This document shows, piece by piece, positions 40,435-49,686 of a stretch of DNA of 64,000 nt. Location: positions 279,998 to 343,997 of the forward strand of contig NZ_KN266207.1 of the NCBI RefSeq assembly GCF_000766945.1, read 5' to 3'. Each line of letters begins with the position of its first letter. Within the stretch, counting starts at the first letter, position 1. A program made the translations under genes and the position numbers. Source of the stretch: Cellvibrio mixtus subsp. mixtus J3-8. Its GTDB lineage: Bacteria > Pseudomonadota > Gammaproteobacteria > Pseudomonadales > Cellvibrionaceae. The notes below the pieces were generated by a model. It was not told the DNA's origin, searched no databases, and saw nothing but the letters and a program-made list of their open reading frames with translations.

Positions 40435-40866
40435 TTACATGGGCAGGCTTACGGTACTACGATAGTTTTCCAGCAAATTGGCTAATTTGGAAAATTGTGG
40501 ACCCACTGACGATTTCACCATATAGCCTGCAATATTTTGGTGATAGGCGCGCGTGCGGTCTGAATCGGCGTCCGAGGTGGTCAAGATAAAAATAATGCTG
40601 TCGTGCAGTTCTTTATCGCTGCGAACCTCTTGCAGGAATTCAAAGCCATCCATGCGTGGCATATTCAAATCCAATAGAATCAAATAAGGTTTTTCAACAC
40701 GGAGTTGATCATTTTGGTGGCGCAAAATTTCCAGCGCTTCCAAGCCATCGCGCGCGAGTGTAATTGGGAAATCCATTTCATGCTTACGCAAACTGCGTAC
40801 TACAGATTCCGCTGCAACATCATCGTCATCTACAATTAAAATATTTACTTTATTGGATTTATTCAT
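40435..40866 (-). CDS. Single-domain response regulator, Rcp1-type
   Basis: 143 residues. Receiver domain only: acidic pocket ILIVDDDDVAAESV, phospho-Asp in LILLDLNMPRMDGFEFL, Thr in FILTTS and Lys near YMVKSS. The sequence style (long loop after beta-3, DxxRxRAYxxNIAGYMVK) matches Rcp1-like regulators that pair with phytochrome or PAS-type kinases. ATG at 40866 overlaps the kinase stop by eight bases, indicating coupling; an upstream in-frame start would lie deeper inside the kinase gene. No output domain, so it acts by shuttling phosphate or binding partners. Confidence 0.93.
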   Translation of the reverse strand: MNKSNKVNILIVDDDDVAAESVVRSLRKHEMDFPITLARDGLEALEILRHQNDQLRVEKPYLILLDLNMPRMDGFEFLQEVRSDKELHDSIIFILTTSDADSDRTRAYHQNIAGYMVKSSVGPQFSKLANLLENYRSTVSLPM

Positions 40867-42319
40867 CGATATCTTTCCTCGCAAAGCGCGGCCACCACAC
40901 ATGGAAACTGCAGCCGGGATTATCGGTATTGCTAATTAATTCAATTTGCCCTCCGTGACTTTCGGTAAGGCGCTTGGCCAGTGCTAAGCCAATACCACTA
41001 CCGCTAGATTCACCGCTCCCCAGTGTTTGGAATAAGCGAAAAACGCGTTCCTGTGCATTTTTGGGAATGCCGGGGCCGTTGTCTGTTACTTTAAACAGGG
41101 AATAGCTGCCACTTGCTTCAACGCTGATGGTAATGCGGGGATTTATGCCGTTGTGGTGTTTTAGCGCATTGCTAAATAAATTGCGCAATACGGTTTCCAG
41201 CGGGATTTTAGCAGCGGTAATTTCTTTAAGGTGCACCTCTTGTTGAATGGAAAAATTTGCCGGTATAGGGTGCATTTCAACAATTCCGTTAATCAATGCT
41301 TCTACGTCAATCACGGAAGATTCTTTGGCGCGTTTACCGGCGCGCGCATAAAGCAATAAATCTTCAATCAGCCGTTCCATACGTTCGATACGCAAGCGAA
41401 TACGTTCGATATTTTTTTGGACCGCTTCAGGAGCATCGTCGCCGAGGTCTTCGTGAATCCACTCCACCAAATCGCTGATGCCGCGCAATGGTGATTTCAA
41501 ATCGTGTGAGGCGACATAGGTAAATTCTTCCAGGTGTGCATTTGCTTGTTTCAGGTTTAATTCCAGGCGTTTGCGTTCTGAAATATCAGTAACCACGGCT
41601 AACGTTAAATTGCCGGTGTCACTGGCAACCTGGCTTAAACCGATTTCAATGGGAATTTCCGTCCCGCTTTTATGGCGCCCGGTTAAATCGCGCCCTAATC
41701 CCATGGGGCGCAAGCTGGGTTTCTGGATATAGCCCTCGCGTAATTTTTCGTGGCCTTCGCGATAGCGTTCAGGTAATAAAATATCCATGGAGTGCCCCAG
41801 CAACTCTTCTCTGGTGTAACCAAATAATTTCAATAGGCTGGGGTTTATCATTTGAATGATGCCGCCCTCATCGACCAATAACTGGCCGTAAGGGGAGGCT
41901 TCAATCACTTTGCTCAATCGCTCTTCCAGTTGTTTTCGGCGAGAAATATTAACGATAGTGGCAACAATAAATTGTTCACCATCGGCAAGGAGTGAGCGCA
42001 GGCCGATTTCAAGCGGGAACTCGGTATTGTCTTTACGCTTGCCATACAAATCTCGCCCTGCACCCATGTAGCGTGTAGAGGGTTGATCGATATAACTCTG
42101 GCGCAATTGCGCATGATTTCGGTTGTAGCGTTCGGGAAGCAGCAGATCGATGCTTTTTTCAAGCAGCTCTTCGCGGGAATAACCAAACAGGCGTTCGGCT
42201 TCGGCATTGATATAGCTAATGCGGCCATCCTGATGGGTCACGATAATACCGGCGGGTACTGCATCCAGTAACTCGCGTATGTAACCTGGTTGTTTGGGGA
42301 TAGTACCCTGAGGTGGCAT
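40859..42319 (-). CDS. PAS-PAS sensor histidine kinase (soluble, phytochrome-like HisKA)
   Basis: 486 residues and no membrane helix, so cytoplasmic. Two near-identical PAS domains (LLDAVPAGIIVTHQDGRISYINAEAERLFGYSREELL and, from residue ~135, VIEASPYGQLLVDEGGIIQMINPSLLKLFGYTREELL). HisKA His is near residue 271 (ASHDLKSPLRGISDLVEWI), and the HATPase shows LFSNALKH, DNGPGIP and GSGIGLALAKRL. The ASHDLKSPLRG motif is typical of kinases paired with Rcp-type regulators. First gene of the module kinase-regulator-GGDEF/EAL. The signal is unknown; redox or small-ligand PAS sensing is possible. Confidence 0.93.
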   Translation of the reverse strand: MPPQGTIPKQPGYIRELLDAVPAGIIVTHQDGRISYINAEAERLFGYSREELLEKSIDLLLPERYNRNHAQLRQSYIDQPSTRYMGAGRDLYGKRKDNTEFPLEIGLRSLLADGEQFIVATIVNISRRKQLEERLSKVIEASPYGQLLVDEGGIIQMINPSLLKLFGYTREELLGHSMDILLPERYREGHEKLREGYIQKPSLRPMGLGRDLTGRHKSGTEIPIEIGLSQVASDTGNLTLAVVTDISERKRLELNLKQANAHLEEFTYVASHDLKSPLRGISDLVEWIHEDLGDDAPEAVQKNIERIRLRIERMERLIEDLLLYARAGKRAKESSVIDVEALINGIVEMHPIPANFSIQQEVHLKEITAAKIPLETVLRNLFSNALKHHNGINPRITISVEASGSYSLFKVTDNGPGIPKNAQERVFRLFQTLGSGESSGSGIGLALAKRLTESHGGQIELISNTDNPGCSFHVWWPRFARKDIDE

Positions 42320-42558
42320 CCGTACGGCTCCCTTGGTTGCCTTTACTTAACCGCGCGTGGCGTTTCGCAAGGAGATTCCCCTTACACCGCGCAGTTACTG
42401 GCTTGAGTATAGGCAGTGGCTATTTGCCAGGCGACGTTGCCAGCGAAAAAGACAGGGGTTTTTCAGAGTTTTTGGTAATAAGAAAACGACGGGCTGATGC
42501 AATTAGTTGGGTTGAATACGGGCGAGGCAGGGAAGGCTGGCAAATGACGTATAAATAA

Positions 42559-42585
42559 AAAACGCCAGCATCATGCTGGCGTTTT
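42559..42585. terminator. Rho-independent terminator downstream of tpx
   Basis: Perfect 12-bp stem AAAACGCCAGCA/TGCTGGCGTTTT with a TCA loop, about 35 bp beyond the tpx stop on the minus strand. Flanked by A/T runs. The rest of 42320-42619 holds no gene that I can support; it should contain the promoter of the PAS kinase module at its left end. Confidence 0.88.
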
Positions 42586-42619
42586 CAACTCGAAGCTTTC
42601 AAAAATTAAGTCACGGCAA

Positions 42620-43117
42620 TCAAGCCAGTACTTTCAATGCTGCATCGTAGTTGGGTTCATGGGCAACTTCGCTCACCAGCTCGGTGTGCAGCACTTTGCC
42701 TTCGGTATCCAGTACTACTACAGCGCGGGCACTCAAACCGGTGAGGGGGCCATCAACCAGTTTTACACCGAAATCAGACGCGAAAGCGGAGCGAAACGCT
42801 GATGCCGGTATTACTTTGTCCAAACCTTCCGCACCGCAGAAACGGGCCAGGGCAAAAGGCAGGTCTTGCGATGCGCAAATCACAACGGTGTTATCGAGCG
42901 CGCTGGCTTGGGCGTTAAATGTGCGTACCGATTGTGCACAAGTAGGAGTATCAACACTTGGGAAAATATTCAGCACAACGCGCTTGCCAACCAAATCACC
43001 AGAGGACACTTCGGAAAGGTCGGTTTTTACCAGTTTGAAAGCAGGTGCTTTGCTGCCAACTGCTGGCAGGTTTCCGTTGGTATTGAAAGGATTTCCTTTG
43101 AGGGTCACTGTTGCCAT
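42620..43117 (-). CDS. tpx: Thiol peroxidase
   Basis: 165 residues, the expected size of Tpx (about 168). Periplasmic/cytoplasmic lipid-hydroperoxide and H2O2 reductase of the atypical 2-Cys peroxiredoxin family. Typical start [25 protein letters not shown]; peroxidatic Cys in [17 protein letters not shown] (near residue 60); resolving Cys in [10 protein letters not shown] (near residue 94); conserved [13 protein letters not shown] chose ATG at 43117 with CAGGAG upstream; the open frame extends 45 codons further upstream but without family match. Ends at a strong terminator. Confidence 0.96.
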   Translation of the reverse strand: MATVTLKGNPFNTNGNLPAVGSKAPAFKLVKTDLSEVSSGDLVGKRVVLNIFPSVDTPTCAQSVRTFNAQASALDNTVVICASQDLPFALARFCGAEGLDKVIPASAFRSAFASDFGVKLVDGPLTGLSARAVVVLDTEGKVLHTELVSEVAHEPNYDAALKVLA

Positions 43118-43203
43118 AAAAATACTCCTGAACCTTGTGAGTTGATTGTCGGTAAAAATAACTTTGTGAAGCCTAGATGATGGAGACGAAAAAAGGAATT
43201 GCA

Positions 43204-43482
43204 ATGGACGCCATGGAGGAAAAAATCTTTTTAATAACAGGGAATTGGTCATGTTTTGACGAATTGCGGTGCGAATGTTTTCAATCGCTGTGGCGCAATT
43301 TATTACACCCCGAAATTCGCGATAATCTTTTTACAGGAAATCCCAACACAGGGAGCAAGAAATTGGGGGCAATAAATAAATTGTTGCCTTTATGGATCAA
43401 CAATTGTTCAAAAAAAGTAAATGGTAAATTCTGCCTTGCAATGGCAGGGCAAAGTGTTGATAATGCGCGCCTCTTGCGGTAG
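43204..43482 (+). CDS. Doubtful small ORF upstream of the 4.5S RNA
   Basis: 92 codons from ATG at 43204, which has AAAGGA seven bases upstream. The translation ([24 protein letters not shown]...) has acceptable composition but matches nothing I recognise. Its 3' end overlaps the putative 4.5S RNA promoter, which argues against it. It could be a lineage-specific small protein; treat as unproven. Confidence 0.25.
   Translation: MDAMEEKIFLITGNWSCFDELRCECFQSLWRNLLHPEIRDNLFTGNPNTGSKKLGAINKLLPLWINNCSKKVNGKFCLAMAGQSVDNARLLR
43436..43464 (+). promoter_or_regulatory. Putative sigma-70 promoter of the 4.5S RNA
   Basis: TTGCAA at 43436-43441 and GATAAT at 43459-43464, spaced 17 bp. Transcription would begin near 43471, giving a ~37-nt 5' leader before the mature RNA, as in E. 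coli where RNase P trims the precursor. Confidence 0.6.
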
Positions 43483-43507
43483 CCGCCCGGTTATCGATGC
43501 AAGCACT

Positions 43508-43621
<114 letters not shown>

Positions 43622-43788
43622 TAACTGTTGTCTCCTGACTCCCTTCACTTTAAATCTGTTTTTCTTCCCTGAAATTAACGTTATTTGATTAATGGATTCT
43701 TTGCGCTTGGTGTCTATTTGCGCCTTGCGCCGCTATAATCGCCGCCTGATTTTCCATTCGTCTTTTTTGCAAGAGAGCAGCATCCGGC

Positions 43789-45864
43789 ATGAGCTATCAA
43801 GTTCTGGCACGCAAGTGGCGTCCGCGGGTTTTCCGCGAAATGGTGGGGCAGGAGCATGTGCTCCAGGCCCTGATTAACGCCCTGGACCACAATCGCCTGC
43901 ACCATGCTTATTTGTTTACCGGTACGCGCGGCGTGGGTAAAACCACCATCGCGCGTATTTTGGCGAAATGCCTCAACTGTGAAACCGGTGTAAGTTCCGA
44001 GCCTTGTGGCCAATGTTCAAGTTGTCGCGAAATTGCTGAAGGTCGGTTTGTTGATTTGATCGAGGTGGACGCTGCTTCGCGTACCAAAGTGGAAGATACG
44101 CGTGAGTTACTGGAAAACGTCCAGTACGCGCCAACTCGTGGCCGCTATAAGGTTTACCTCATCGACGAGGTCCATATGCTCTCCAACAGTAGCTTTAATG
44201 CACTGTTGAAAACCCTGGAAGAACCTCCACCCCATGTGAAATTTTTGCTGGCGACCACTGATCCGCAAAAACTACCGATGACCATCCTGTCGCGCTGCTT
44301 GCAGTTCAACCTGAAAAATATGAACCCTGAGCGAATCGTCCAGCATTTGAAGTTTGTGCTGGAGCAGGAATTGGTACCCTACGAAGAATCTGCCCTTTGG
44401 CATTTGGGCCGCGCTGCCGATGGCAGTATGCGCGATGCGATGAGCCTTACTGACCAGGCGATTGCCTATGGTTCCGGCAAGATTACCGAATCTGAAGTCA
44501 GTGCCATGTTGGGGACTATCGACCAGACCGCCGTTTACGATGTAGTGACTGCGTTGGCGAGTTACGATGGCCGCGCAGTTCTTGCGGCGGTGGAGCGTAT
44601 GTCGGAGCAAGCACCGGATTACGCCAGCGCGCTGGCAGAAATGCTGGCAGTGTTGCATCGCATTGCTATCGCCCAGGCATTGCCGGAAGCGGTTGATAAC
44701 AGCCATGGTGATCGCGAGCGTATCCTGCAGTTATCGCAACAAATGCCAGCGGAGGATGTGCAACTCTTTTATCAAACTGCGTTGTTAGGCCGTCGCGATT
44801 TGCCCCTGGCACCGGATCCTCGCGCCGGCTTTGAGATGGTGCTGTTACGTATGCTGGCGTTCAAACCGCAGGGCGTAATAGAGATGCCGACCCAGGCATT
44901 GCCGCAATCCAATACGCCGATAAAACCGGTCGCGCCGACAGCGCCAGCTAACATTCCTGCAAACCCTGTTGTATCCAATCCGGTTGTTGCCCATGTTGCC
45001 TCGCAAATCCCGCCTGTACCACAGGTATCGGCGCCACAGGTACAAGAACATCAAGCCGCACAGCCGACTCCTGTTGCCCAGGCTCCGGCGCCGGTAATTA
45101 ATCAAGCGAGTGCTCCTGTTGCGCCGGCAAGCACCCCTCTGTCTGCACCGCAACCTGTAGCGCCTGCAGCGATGCCTGAACCACCACCGTTTGATGGCCC
45201 TTATGACAATGTTCCTGACGATGAATATGCGGAATATGCACAAGCTCCCGCGTATTACGAAGCACCAACTGTTGCAGGTCAGGATTCTGTATCGGTTGGA
45301 CATGGAGTAAACGAGCCAAAAAAGTCTGAGGCGGCGCAGCCGCCTGCCGCGGCCATATTAGACTCTGTATTTAACTCCCCGGCTGTTGCTGCTGCGGTTG
45401 AAACCGTTGTTCCCGTACCCAAACCGATAACGCCTGAACCTGTACGCGCAAAACCCTTGCGCAAGGTTCCTTATGAGCAAGCAGGGCCGCAGGATTGGAC
45501 GGAAATTTATTTGGGCCTGGGAGTTACCGGCATTTTGCAAAGCACTGTTGCCAATTGCCAGTTGACTGGCCGGCAAGGCAATACGTTCCAATTTGTATTG
45601 GATGAAAACAACAGCACGTTATTTGATGTGAGCCATGAAAAACGTTTGGCTGATTTGCTCACGGATTATTTCACTGAAGCCATTCGTGTCAGTATCCAGT
45701 TGGGCAAAATTACTGCAGAAACGCCGGCAATGATGGCGATTCGTTTGCGCGAAGAACGGCAATTGCAAGCGATTGATGCAATCAAGAATGATCCAATTGT
45801 GCAACAGTTGATCGCACAATTCGGCGCGACTTTACGTGAAGATACCATTCAACCGGTCAATTAA
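43789..45864 (+). CDS. dnaX: DNA polymerase III subunits tau and gamma (clamp loader ATPase)
   Basis: 691 residues for tau. AAA+ clamp-loader domain: Walker A GTRGVGKTTIARILAK (about residues 45-60), four-Cys zinc site CLNCETGVSSEPCGQCSSC, Walker B VYLIDEVHMLS, SRC motif TILSRCLQF. The lid and collar domains follow to about residue 370. A Pro/Ala/Gln-rich linker (about 365-560) leads to the C-terminal tau-specific region that binds DnaB and the polymerase core. A programmed -1 frameshift signal at codons 511-512 would yield a 513-residue gamma. It heads the conserved block dnaX-ybaB-recR. Confidence 0.97.
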   Translation: MSYQVLARKWRPRVFREMVGQEHVLQALINALDHNRLHHAYLFTGTRGVGKTTIARILAKCLNCETGVSSEPCGQCSSCREIAEGRFVDLIEVDAASRTKVEDTRELLENVQYAPTRGRYKVYLIDEVHMLSNSSFNALLKTLEEPPPHVKFLLATTDPQKLPMTILSRCLQFNLKNMNPERIVQHLKFVLEQELVPYEESALWHLGRAADGSMRDAMSLTDQAIAYGSGKITESEVSAMLGTIDQTAVYDVVTALASYDGRAVLAAVERMSEQAPDYASALAEMLAVLHRIAIAQALPEAVDNSHGDRERILQLSQQMPAEDVQLFYQTALLGRRDLPLAPDPRAGFEMVLLRMLAFKPQGVIEMPTQALPQSNTPIKPVAPTAPANIPANPVVSNPVVAHVASQIPPVPQVSAPQVQEHQAAQPTPVAQAPAPVINQASAPVAPASTPLSAPQPVAPAAMPEPPPFDGPYDNVPDDEYAEYAQAPAYYEAPTVAGQDSVSVGHGVNEPKKSEAAQPPAAAILDSVFNSPAVAAAVETVVPVPKPITPEPVRAKPLRKVPYEQAGPQDWTEIYLGLGVTGILQSTVANCQLTGRQGNTFQFVLDENNSTLFDVSHEKRLADLLTDYFTEAIRVSIQLGKITAETPAMMAIRLREERQLQAIDAIKNDPIVQQLIAQFGATLREDTIQPVN
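45304..45345 (+). promoter_or_regulatory. Programmed -1 ribosomal frameshift signal in dnaX
   Basis: Three parts are present. A Shine-Dalgarno-like GGAG lies at 45304-45307, then exactly 10 nt. The slippery heptamer A AAA AAG (45318-45324) is in the dnaX frame, the same as in E. coli. Four bases later a 7-bp GC-rich stem AGGCGGC/GCCGCCT (45329-45335 with 45339-45345) has loop GCA. After slippage the next codons are GTC then TGA (45327-45329), giving gamma of about 513 residues, lacking the tau C-terminal domains. Confidence 0.9.
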
Positions 45865-45910
45865 AATTTTGATCAATTTATTTTAATTTTATTTTTGGAA
45901 AGAGGGCGCT

Positions 45911-46231
45911 ATGAAAGGTCTTGGCGATTTAATGAAACAGGCCCAGCAAATGCAGGCCAATATGCAAAAGATGCAGGAAGACCTGGCCAAAGCTGAAGTG
46001 AAAGGTGAGGCGGGTGCTGGTTTGGTTTCCGTGGTGATGACTGGTCGCCACGATGTAAAACGAGTAAGCATCGACGACAGTTTGTTAAGTGAAGATAAAG
46101 AAATGCTGGAAGATTTGCTCGCTGCTGCGGTGAATGATGCGGTACGCAAGATCGAACAGCAAAATCGTGACCAAATGGCAAAAATGACTGCAGGCATGGG
46201 AATTCCGCCTGATTTCAAAATGCCATTTTAA
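45911..46231 (+). CDS. ybaB: Nucleoid-associated protein, YbaB/EbfC family
   Basis: 106 residues, family length. Dimeric DNA-binding protein with tweezer-like fold. Sequence matches: [76 protein letters not shown]-terminal [12 protein letters not shown]. It sits between dnaX and recR, the conserved order across gammaproteobacteria, 46 bp after dnaX. GAGGGCG lies upstream of the ATG. Confidence 0.96.
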   Translation: MKGLGDLMKQAQQMQANMQKMQEDLAKAEVKGEAGAGLVSVVMTGRHDVKRVSIDDSLLSEDKEMLEDLLAAAVNDAVRKIEQQNRDQMAKMTAGMGIPPDFKMPF

Positions 46232-46294
46232 GGTTTGATAAAACCAGTTTATTACCACTAAAAATTAATTTATCACCATTAGAAAGTAGCCTTC

Positions 46295-46906
46295 ATGTTT
46301 AGTCCGCTTATTGATGAACTTATGGCATCACTGCGCTGCCTGCCTGGCGTTGGCCCTAAATCTGCCCAACGTATGGCGTTGCATTTATTGGAACGCGACC
46401 GCGCAGGCGCGGAGCGCCTTGCTATGAGTTTGCAAAAAGCTGTCGCCGGTGTTGGCCGTTGCGAACGCTGCCGCACGCTCACCGAACAAAAATTTTGTGG
46501 TATTTGCGCCAACAATCGTCGCGATAACAGTTTGTTGTGTGTAGTGGAAACGCCGGGTGATGTACTGGCGATTGAGCAAGCGGGTACTTACCAGGGTAAA
46601 TATTTTGTGTTGCTCGGCCATCTGTCGCCTATTGATGGCATAGGCCCGGAAGATATTGGTGTCGATCAATTAATAAAATTATTGCAGCATGATCCCGGGC
46701 ATCCCGAAGATCGAATTCGTGAAGTTATTCTTGCGACTAACCCTACAGTGGAAGGTGAAGCTACGGCGTATTACATCAGTGAGCGCGCCAAAAATTTAAA
46801 TGTCACTGTATCGCGTATTGCCCACGGTGTTCCGCTTGGTGGTGAGTTGGAATTTATTGACGGCGGTACACTCGCGCACGCGTTTTCATCGCGCCGCAGT
46901 TTATAA
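46295..46906 (+). CDS. recR: Recombination mediator protein RecR
   Basis: 203 residues. N-terminal helix-hairpin-helix ([27 protein letters not shown]), zinc finger of four cysteines (CERC...CGIC, about residues 57-72) and Toprim domain ([40 protein letters not shown]). C-terminal [30 protein letters not shown] is typical. It works with RecO/RecF to load RecA onto gapped DNA. Third gene of the dnaX operon. Confidence 0.97.
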   Translation: MFSPLIDELMASLRCLPGVGPKSAQRMALHLLERDRAGAERLAMSLQKAVAGVGRCERCRTLTEQKFCGICANNRRDNSLLCVVETPGDVLAIEQAGTYQGKYFVLLGHLSPIDGIGPEDIGVDQLIKLLQHDPGHPEDRIREVILATNPTVEGEATAYYISERAKNLNVTVSRIAHGVPLGGELEFIDGGTLAHAFSSRRSL

Positions 46907-46941
46907 ATTCCATAAATACCTGTTGTGTAGATAATTGCCTA

Positions 46942-48084
46942 ATGTTAATTCCTACTGAACCAATCTGGATTGATCAGGATGATCAATTAGCTGCGCTTTG
47001 CGCTACCTGGCGCCAACAAGCGGCTATTGCTGTGGACACGGAGTTTATGCGCAGCGAAACGTTTTATCCGATTGCTGGCTTGCTGCAAATCGGCGATGGC
47101 AAAGGGTGCTATCTAATTGATCCCCTGGCGATTACCAACAACGAATCACTACGGGAATTAATGCTTGATCCGGCAGTAACCAAAGTATTGCATTCCTGTT
47201 CGGAAGATTTGGAAGTGTTCCAACGCTGGTTAGGCGTTGTACCTGCGCCATTGTTTGATACGCAAATTGCTGCTGCATTTGCTGGTTTGGGTTTCAGCCT
47301 CGGATATTCATCGCTGGTAAAAAACCTGCTGACTATCGAAATTCCCAAAGATGAAACCCGCTCTGATTGGTTGCAGCGGCCATTAAGCCTTGCTCAATTG
47401 AAATATGCAGCACTGGATGTGGCCCATATGCTTGTTGTGTATGGAAAGTTGTTGCAATTGTTGAAAGCCAATAACCGCCTGGAGTGGGTAAAAAGCGATT
47501 GCGCTGATTTGGTCTCGAATGCGCGCAAGCCGGAAGAATTTTCTGACGCTTACCAGAAAGTAGGTTTTGCGTGGAAATTGCGCCCGCAAGAGTTATCGAT
47601 TCTGCGCGATTTATGCATCTGGCGCGAATGTGAAGCGCGCGCGCGCGACATCCCGCGTAATCGCCTAATCAAAGAGCCATCGCTGTGGGAAATTGCGCGC
47701 AAAAAAGTACAGGATCTTGCCCATTTACAAAAAGTGCCGGATGTTCCGTCGCGCACGATTAAAAATGATGGCGAAACGATTTTGCAGATTGTGAGCACGG
47801 CATTGGATCGCGATGAATCCTCCTGGCCTGCTCGGCTTGATCCTCCGCTGGCGCAGAGTGAGGGGCCATTGATGAAAAATCTGAAAAATTTTGTCCGTGA
47901 GTTCGCTGAGCAACAACAAATTCCCGCCGAAATATTGATTCGCAAAAAAGATTACGAATTTATTGTGCGTTCGGGAATGAACGGCGGTGAATACCAATTG
48001 CCAGTGCGTTTGCAAGGCTGGCGTTTCGGTTTGATCGGCGAAGGATTATTGCGCATCGCAGCACAAAGCCAGTTTGTATCCTAA
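46942..48084 (+). CDS. rnd: Ribonuclease D
   Basis: 380 residues, matching RNase D (about 375). DEDD-type 3'-5' exoribonuclease for tRNA maturation. Exo I motif AVDTEFMRSETFYP (residues ~32-45), Exo II HSCSEDLEVF, Exo III YAALDVAHML (YxxxD). An HRDC domain follows (about residues 215-290, LRDLCIWRECEARARDIPRNRLIKEPSLWEIA). 35 bp after recR; could be in the same transcript. Confidence 0.95.
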   Translation: MLIPTEPIWIDQDDQLAALCATWRQQAAIAVDTEFMRSETFYPIAGLLQIGDGKGCYLIDPLAITNNESLRELMLDPAVTKVLHSCSEDLEVFQRWLGVVPAPLFDTQIAAAFAGLGFSLGYSSLVKNLLTIEIPKDETRSDWLQRPLSLAQLKYAALDVAHMLVVYGKLLQLLKANNRLEWVKSDCADLVSNARKPEEFSDAYQKVGFAWKLRPQELSILRDLCIWRECEARARDIPRNRLIKEPSLWEIARKKVQDLAHLQKVPDVPSRTIKNDGETILQIVSTALDRDESSWPARLDPPLAQSEGPLMKNLKNFVREFAEQQQIPAEILIRKKDYEFIVRSGMNGGEYQLPVRLQGWRFGLIGEGLLRIAAQSQFVS

Positions 48085-48145
48085 TCTGTGTATTAACCTG
48101 AACCTGACTGTTTAATCGCCTGTTATCTACGAAAGCCAGCTACTT

Positions 48146-48442
48146 ATGAAAATTATTTGTGAAATTTATCGCAGCCCAAAAGAAGAAGGAATGTACCTCT
48201 ACGTAAAAAAGGAGGAAGGCCTGAGCCGGGTTCCGGAAGATTTATTGGCGCTTTTTGGAAAACCGCAACAAGCGATGGTGTTGTTATTAACACCTGGGAA
48301 AAAACTCGCTAATGCCAGTGTAGAAAAAGTGGCAGAGAGTTTGGAAGAAAAAGGTTTTTATTTGCAGATGCCACCGCGCGCTGAACGCGATGCTGATGCA
48401 GAGCGCATTCGTGCGCTTAACTCCAAGTTATCCGGTCATTAA
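48146..48442 (+). CDS. ycgL: YcgL family protein
   Basis: 98 residues, the expected size. Sequence shows the family pattern: [36 protein letters not shown], then [18 protein letters not shown], then [11 protein letters not shown]. In gammaproteobacteria ycgL follows rnd and precedes ycgN, as here; its role is unknown despite a solved structure. Six bases separate it from the next start, so they are co-translated. Confidence 0.94.
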   Translation: MKIICEIYRSPKEEGMYLYVKKEEGLSRVPEDLLALFGKPQQAMVLLLTPGKKLANASVEKVAESLEEKGFYLQMPPRAERDADAERIRALNSKLSGH

Positions 48443-48447
48443 TCAAT

Positions 48448-48891
48448 ATGGCACAACAAGTATTCTGGTTAGCAAAAACGCTGGAACAGATGTCGCCAGA
48501 GGAATTTGAATCCCTGTGCGATGGTTGCGGTAAATGCTGCCTGCACAAATTGGAAGATGAAGATACCGGCGATGTGTATTACACCAAAGTGGCTTGCCGT
48601 TATCTGGACCATGACACTTGCCGCTGCCAGGAATACACTAATCGCCAGCAGTTAGTAGAAGCTTGTGCAGTGCTTACGCCGGAATCGGTTGGCGATACCT
48701 ACTGGTTACCGGAAACCTGTGCCTATCGCCTGGTTGCTGAAGGTATTCCCTTATTTGATTGGCATCCACTGGTGTCTGGTGATCCGGGCTCCATTCACAG
48801 TGCCGGTGTGTCGGTACGTGGTCGGGTGCTTCATGAAGCGTCGGTAAATCCCGATGACCTTGAAGATTATGTAATTCGTTGGGTGAATTGA
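48448..48891 (+). CDS. ycgN: YcgN family cysteine-cluster protein (UPF0260)
   Basis: 147 residues. An N-terminal cysteine cluster is typical of the YkgJ/UPF0153-UPF0260 proteins: [11 protein letters not shown], then [15 protein letters not shown]. The cluster is thought to bind zinc or iron-sulfur. It continues with [22 protein letters not shown] and [10 protein letters not shown]. Follows ycgL by 5 bp. Function unknown. Confidence 0.94.
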   Translation: MAQQVFWLAKTLEQMSPEEFESLCDGCGKCCLHKLEDEDTGDVYYTKVACRYLDHDTCRCQEYTNRQQLVEACAVLTPESVGDTYWLPETCAYRLVAEGIPLFDWHPLVSGDPGSIHSAGVSVRGRVLHEASVNPDDLEDYVIRWVN

Positions 48892-48925
48892 TGTTTATTG
48901 AAATAAATGCCTGGAGGTACTGCTA

Positions 48926-49426
48926 ATGGAAAATATCACTGAATACCAATATGCATGGGCGCTCTACCTGGCTGGTGCCCTGGGTTGTTCATTGGCTGCC
49001 TGGCTATTGTTCTGTCGGCTGGGACGAGCTATCACGCATTTTATGGTAATCACCGTAATGGTACTGCTCTTTACCCCATATGCGATTGACCAGGAAAAAA
49101 TGACCATGGCCCCGGGGATTTATACCCTGGTGTTTGGTTTTTTTGAAGGTGGATTTATTGCGATCAAACCACTGCTGAAAGTAATGCTGGGGATTTGGGC
49201 GATCGCACAGGTTTTATCATTGATCTATCAGATACTCACGCGTAACCGCCGCCCGGCGCAGGAAGAATACCGTCCGTTCCAGCAAAATACCTATCATGAT
49301 GATGAAGACGATTACGGTTACAATCCGTCGCGGAATGATCGTAATTCCGGCCGCGGTTTATCGCGCGATGAACGTATTGCGCGCGATGAACTCCTCCACG
49401 GCGAACCTATTCGCGCTATTCGCTAG
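48926..49426 (+). CDS. Membrane protein with acidic/Arg-rich cytoplasmic tail, unknown function
   Basis: 166 residues. Three or four hydrophobic segments (about 12-32, 38-56, 64-80, 88-108), then a highly charged low-complexity tail (NTYHDDEDDYGYNP..., SRDERIARDELLHGEPIRAIR). GGAGGTACTGCT precedes the ATG. It ends just before a strong terminator, so it closes the block running from dnaX through ycgN. I do not recognise a family beyond gammaproteobacterial hypothetical proteins next to ycgN. Confidence 0.75.
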   Translation: MENITEYQYAWALYLAGALGCSLAAWLLFCRLGRAITHFMVITVMVLLFTPYAIDQEKMTMAPGIYTLVFGFFEGGFIAIKPLLKVMLGIWAIAQVLSLIYQILTRNRRPAQEEYRPFQQNTYHDDEDDYGYNPSRNDRNSGRGLSRDERIARDELLHGEPIRAIR

Positions 49427-49458
49427 CAAATTACAATTCATTGCCAACTAGCCTTGCC

Positions 49459-49484
49459 AAAGCCAGTATTTTGCTGGCTTTTTT
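49459..49484 (+). terminator. Rho-independent terminator
   Basis: Stem AAAGCCAG (49459-49466) with CTGGCTTT (49474-49481), 7-nt loop, followed by a T-run. It lies 33 bp beyond the stop of the membrane protein gene and closes the dnaX-to-ycgN region. Confidence 0.88.
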
Positions 49485-49686
49485 GTTTCTCTTCACTTGC
49501 CGCCGTGTTTGATTATCTGCCGGGATAGTAATCAACCAACTAATTCCAACTACGGTTTTTTACAAATTCCATTCCTGTCAAAAATGGCGAATTGGCTGCT
49601 TGCTGCTATAACTAATGGCAATAACATTCACAATAAGCCGGTTTTGCCTGCTTTTTGCACGCGCCGATTTACCGACAGGAAACCTC

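Noticed and set aside
43177..43203. Upstream extension of the small ORF before the 4.5S RNA
   Set aside because: The better ribosome-binding site belongs to ATG at 43204; even that ORF is doubtful because it runs into the RNA promoter.
44845..45303. 152-codon Arg-rich antisense ORF opposite dnaX
   Set aside because: Composition is that of an antisense frame of the Pro/Ala/Gln-rich linker; no start signal.
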